Part shown: positions 7,725 through 8,000 of the stretch, piece after piece
Position numbering within the stretch: the first letter of the stretch is position 1
Layout of the letters: the number at the start of each line of letters is the position of its first letter
Origin: Intrasporangiaceae bacterium
GTDB lineage: Bacteria; Actinomycetota; Actinomycetes; Actinomycetales; Dermatophilaceae
DNA: 8,000 nt
Direction: 5' to 3'
Assembly: GCA_012518475.1 (NCBI GenBank)
Contig: JAAYSB010000351.1
Coordinates: forward strand, 1 to 8,000
Notes under the pieces: generated by a model
Database searches by the model: none
What the model saw: only the letters and a program-made list of their open reading frames with translations
What the model was told of the DNA's origin: nothing
Program-made: the position numbers and the translations under genes

Positions 7725-8000
7725 ATGCCCCTTTCTGCACCGACCCTTCGTGATGCCCGCCCCCGGATCCTGTCCGGGATGCAGCCGACGAGCGACTCGC
7801 TCCACCTCGGCAACTATCTCGGGGCTCTTGTCAACTGGGTGGGGCTTCAGGACGAGTTCGACGCGTACTACTTCGTCGCCGACCTGCACGCGCTCACGGT
7901 GCCGACCGACCCCGAGGTCCTGCGCCGCCGCACCCGCACGACAGCCGCACAGTTCATCGCGGCGGGTGTGGACCCGCAGCGGTCGGCCGTCTTCGTCCAG
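7725..8000 (+). CDS. trpS: Tryptophanyl-tRNA synthetase, N-terminal part (cut by window end)
   Basis: Class I aminoacyl-tRNA synthetase that charges tRNA-Trp with tryptophan using ATP. The first 92 codons are present and the rest lies beyond the window. After a short N-terminal lead, RILSGMQPTSDSLHLGNYLG (14-33) is the family signature, with HLGN (27-30) as the HIGH-type ATP-binding motif; FVADLHALT (50-58) is the second conserved block. The PTSDSLHLGN form, instead of PTGxLHLGN, is a variant I associate with actinobacteria. ATG 7725 is chosen because it gives the usual short lead before the signature and sits seven bases after a -10 box. It is divergent from aqpZ. The KMSKS loop cannot be checked here. 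Confidence 0.95.
   Translation, partial: MPLSAPTLRDARPRILSGMQPTSDSLHLGNYLGALVNWVGLQDEFDAYYFVADLHALTVPTDPEVLRRRTRTTAAQFIAAGVDPQRSAVFVQ

Noticed and set aside
5681..7753. A 690-codon open frame on the plus strand opposite mdh and aqpZ
   Set aside because: It is antisense to two clearly recognisable genes, has an Arg/Gly/Asp/Ala-rich composition without family motifs, and crosses the non-coding hairpins. Such frames are common by chance in high-GC DNA.

Overview
The window is a chromosomal segment of a high-GC Gram-positive actinobacterium. The evidence is strong G/C preference at third codon positions, GTG starts, a mycobacterial-type ATP-dependent ligase, the folD-DUF3017 pair, a monomeric NADP-dependent isocitrate dehydrogenase and TANNNT -10 boxes close to start codons. 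A member of the Micrococcales, perhaps Intrasporangiaceae, is a reasonable guess. That placement is inference from protein flavour, not something the sequence proves.

Layout: (1) 1-117 is a leader with a small hairpin and a G-run-rich stretch. (2) 118-2994, plus strand: ligB (ATP-dependent DNA ligase), folD (methylene-tetrahydrofolate dehydrogenase/cyclohydrolase, apparently leaderless) and a small three-helix DUF3017 membrane protein. (3) 2995-3124 is a convergent intergenic region with a very long hairpin (3003-3093, about 39 bp) and a short GC hairpin behind icd. (4) 3125-6430, minus strand: mdh (malate dehydrogenase) followed by icd (monomeric isocitrate dehydrogenase), two TCA-cycle enzymes separated by a 14-bp-arm hairpin. 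(5) 6431-6703 is a 273-base non-coding region with an operator-like dyad in the mdh leader, an extended -10 candidate and a nested pair of inverted repeats behind the aquaporin gene. (6) 6704-7540, minus strand: aqpZ (water channel). (7) 7541-7724 is a divergent intergenic region with -10 boxes for aqpZ and trpS. (8) 7725-8000, plus strand: the 5' part of trpS (tryptophanyl-tRNA synthetase), cut by the window end.

The genes are housekeeping: nick sealing, one-carbon metabolism, TCA-cycle oxidation and NADPH supply, water permeability and Trp-tRNA charging. No phage, transposase, CRISPR or defence gene is visible, and I found no new multi-gene system. The points that deserve a second look are in the non-coding DNA: the 91-nt hairpin, the nested inverted repeats, an over-represented GCATAC motif, leaderless starts, and a five-codon mini-ORF overlapping the DUF3017 start.
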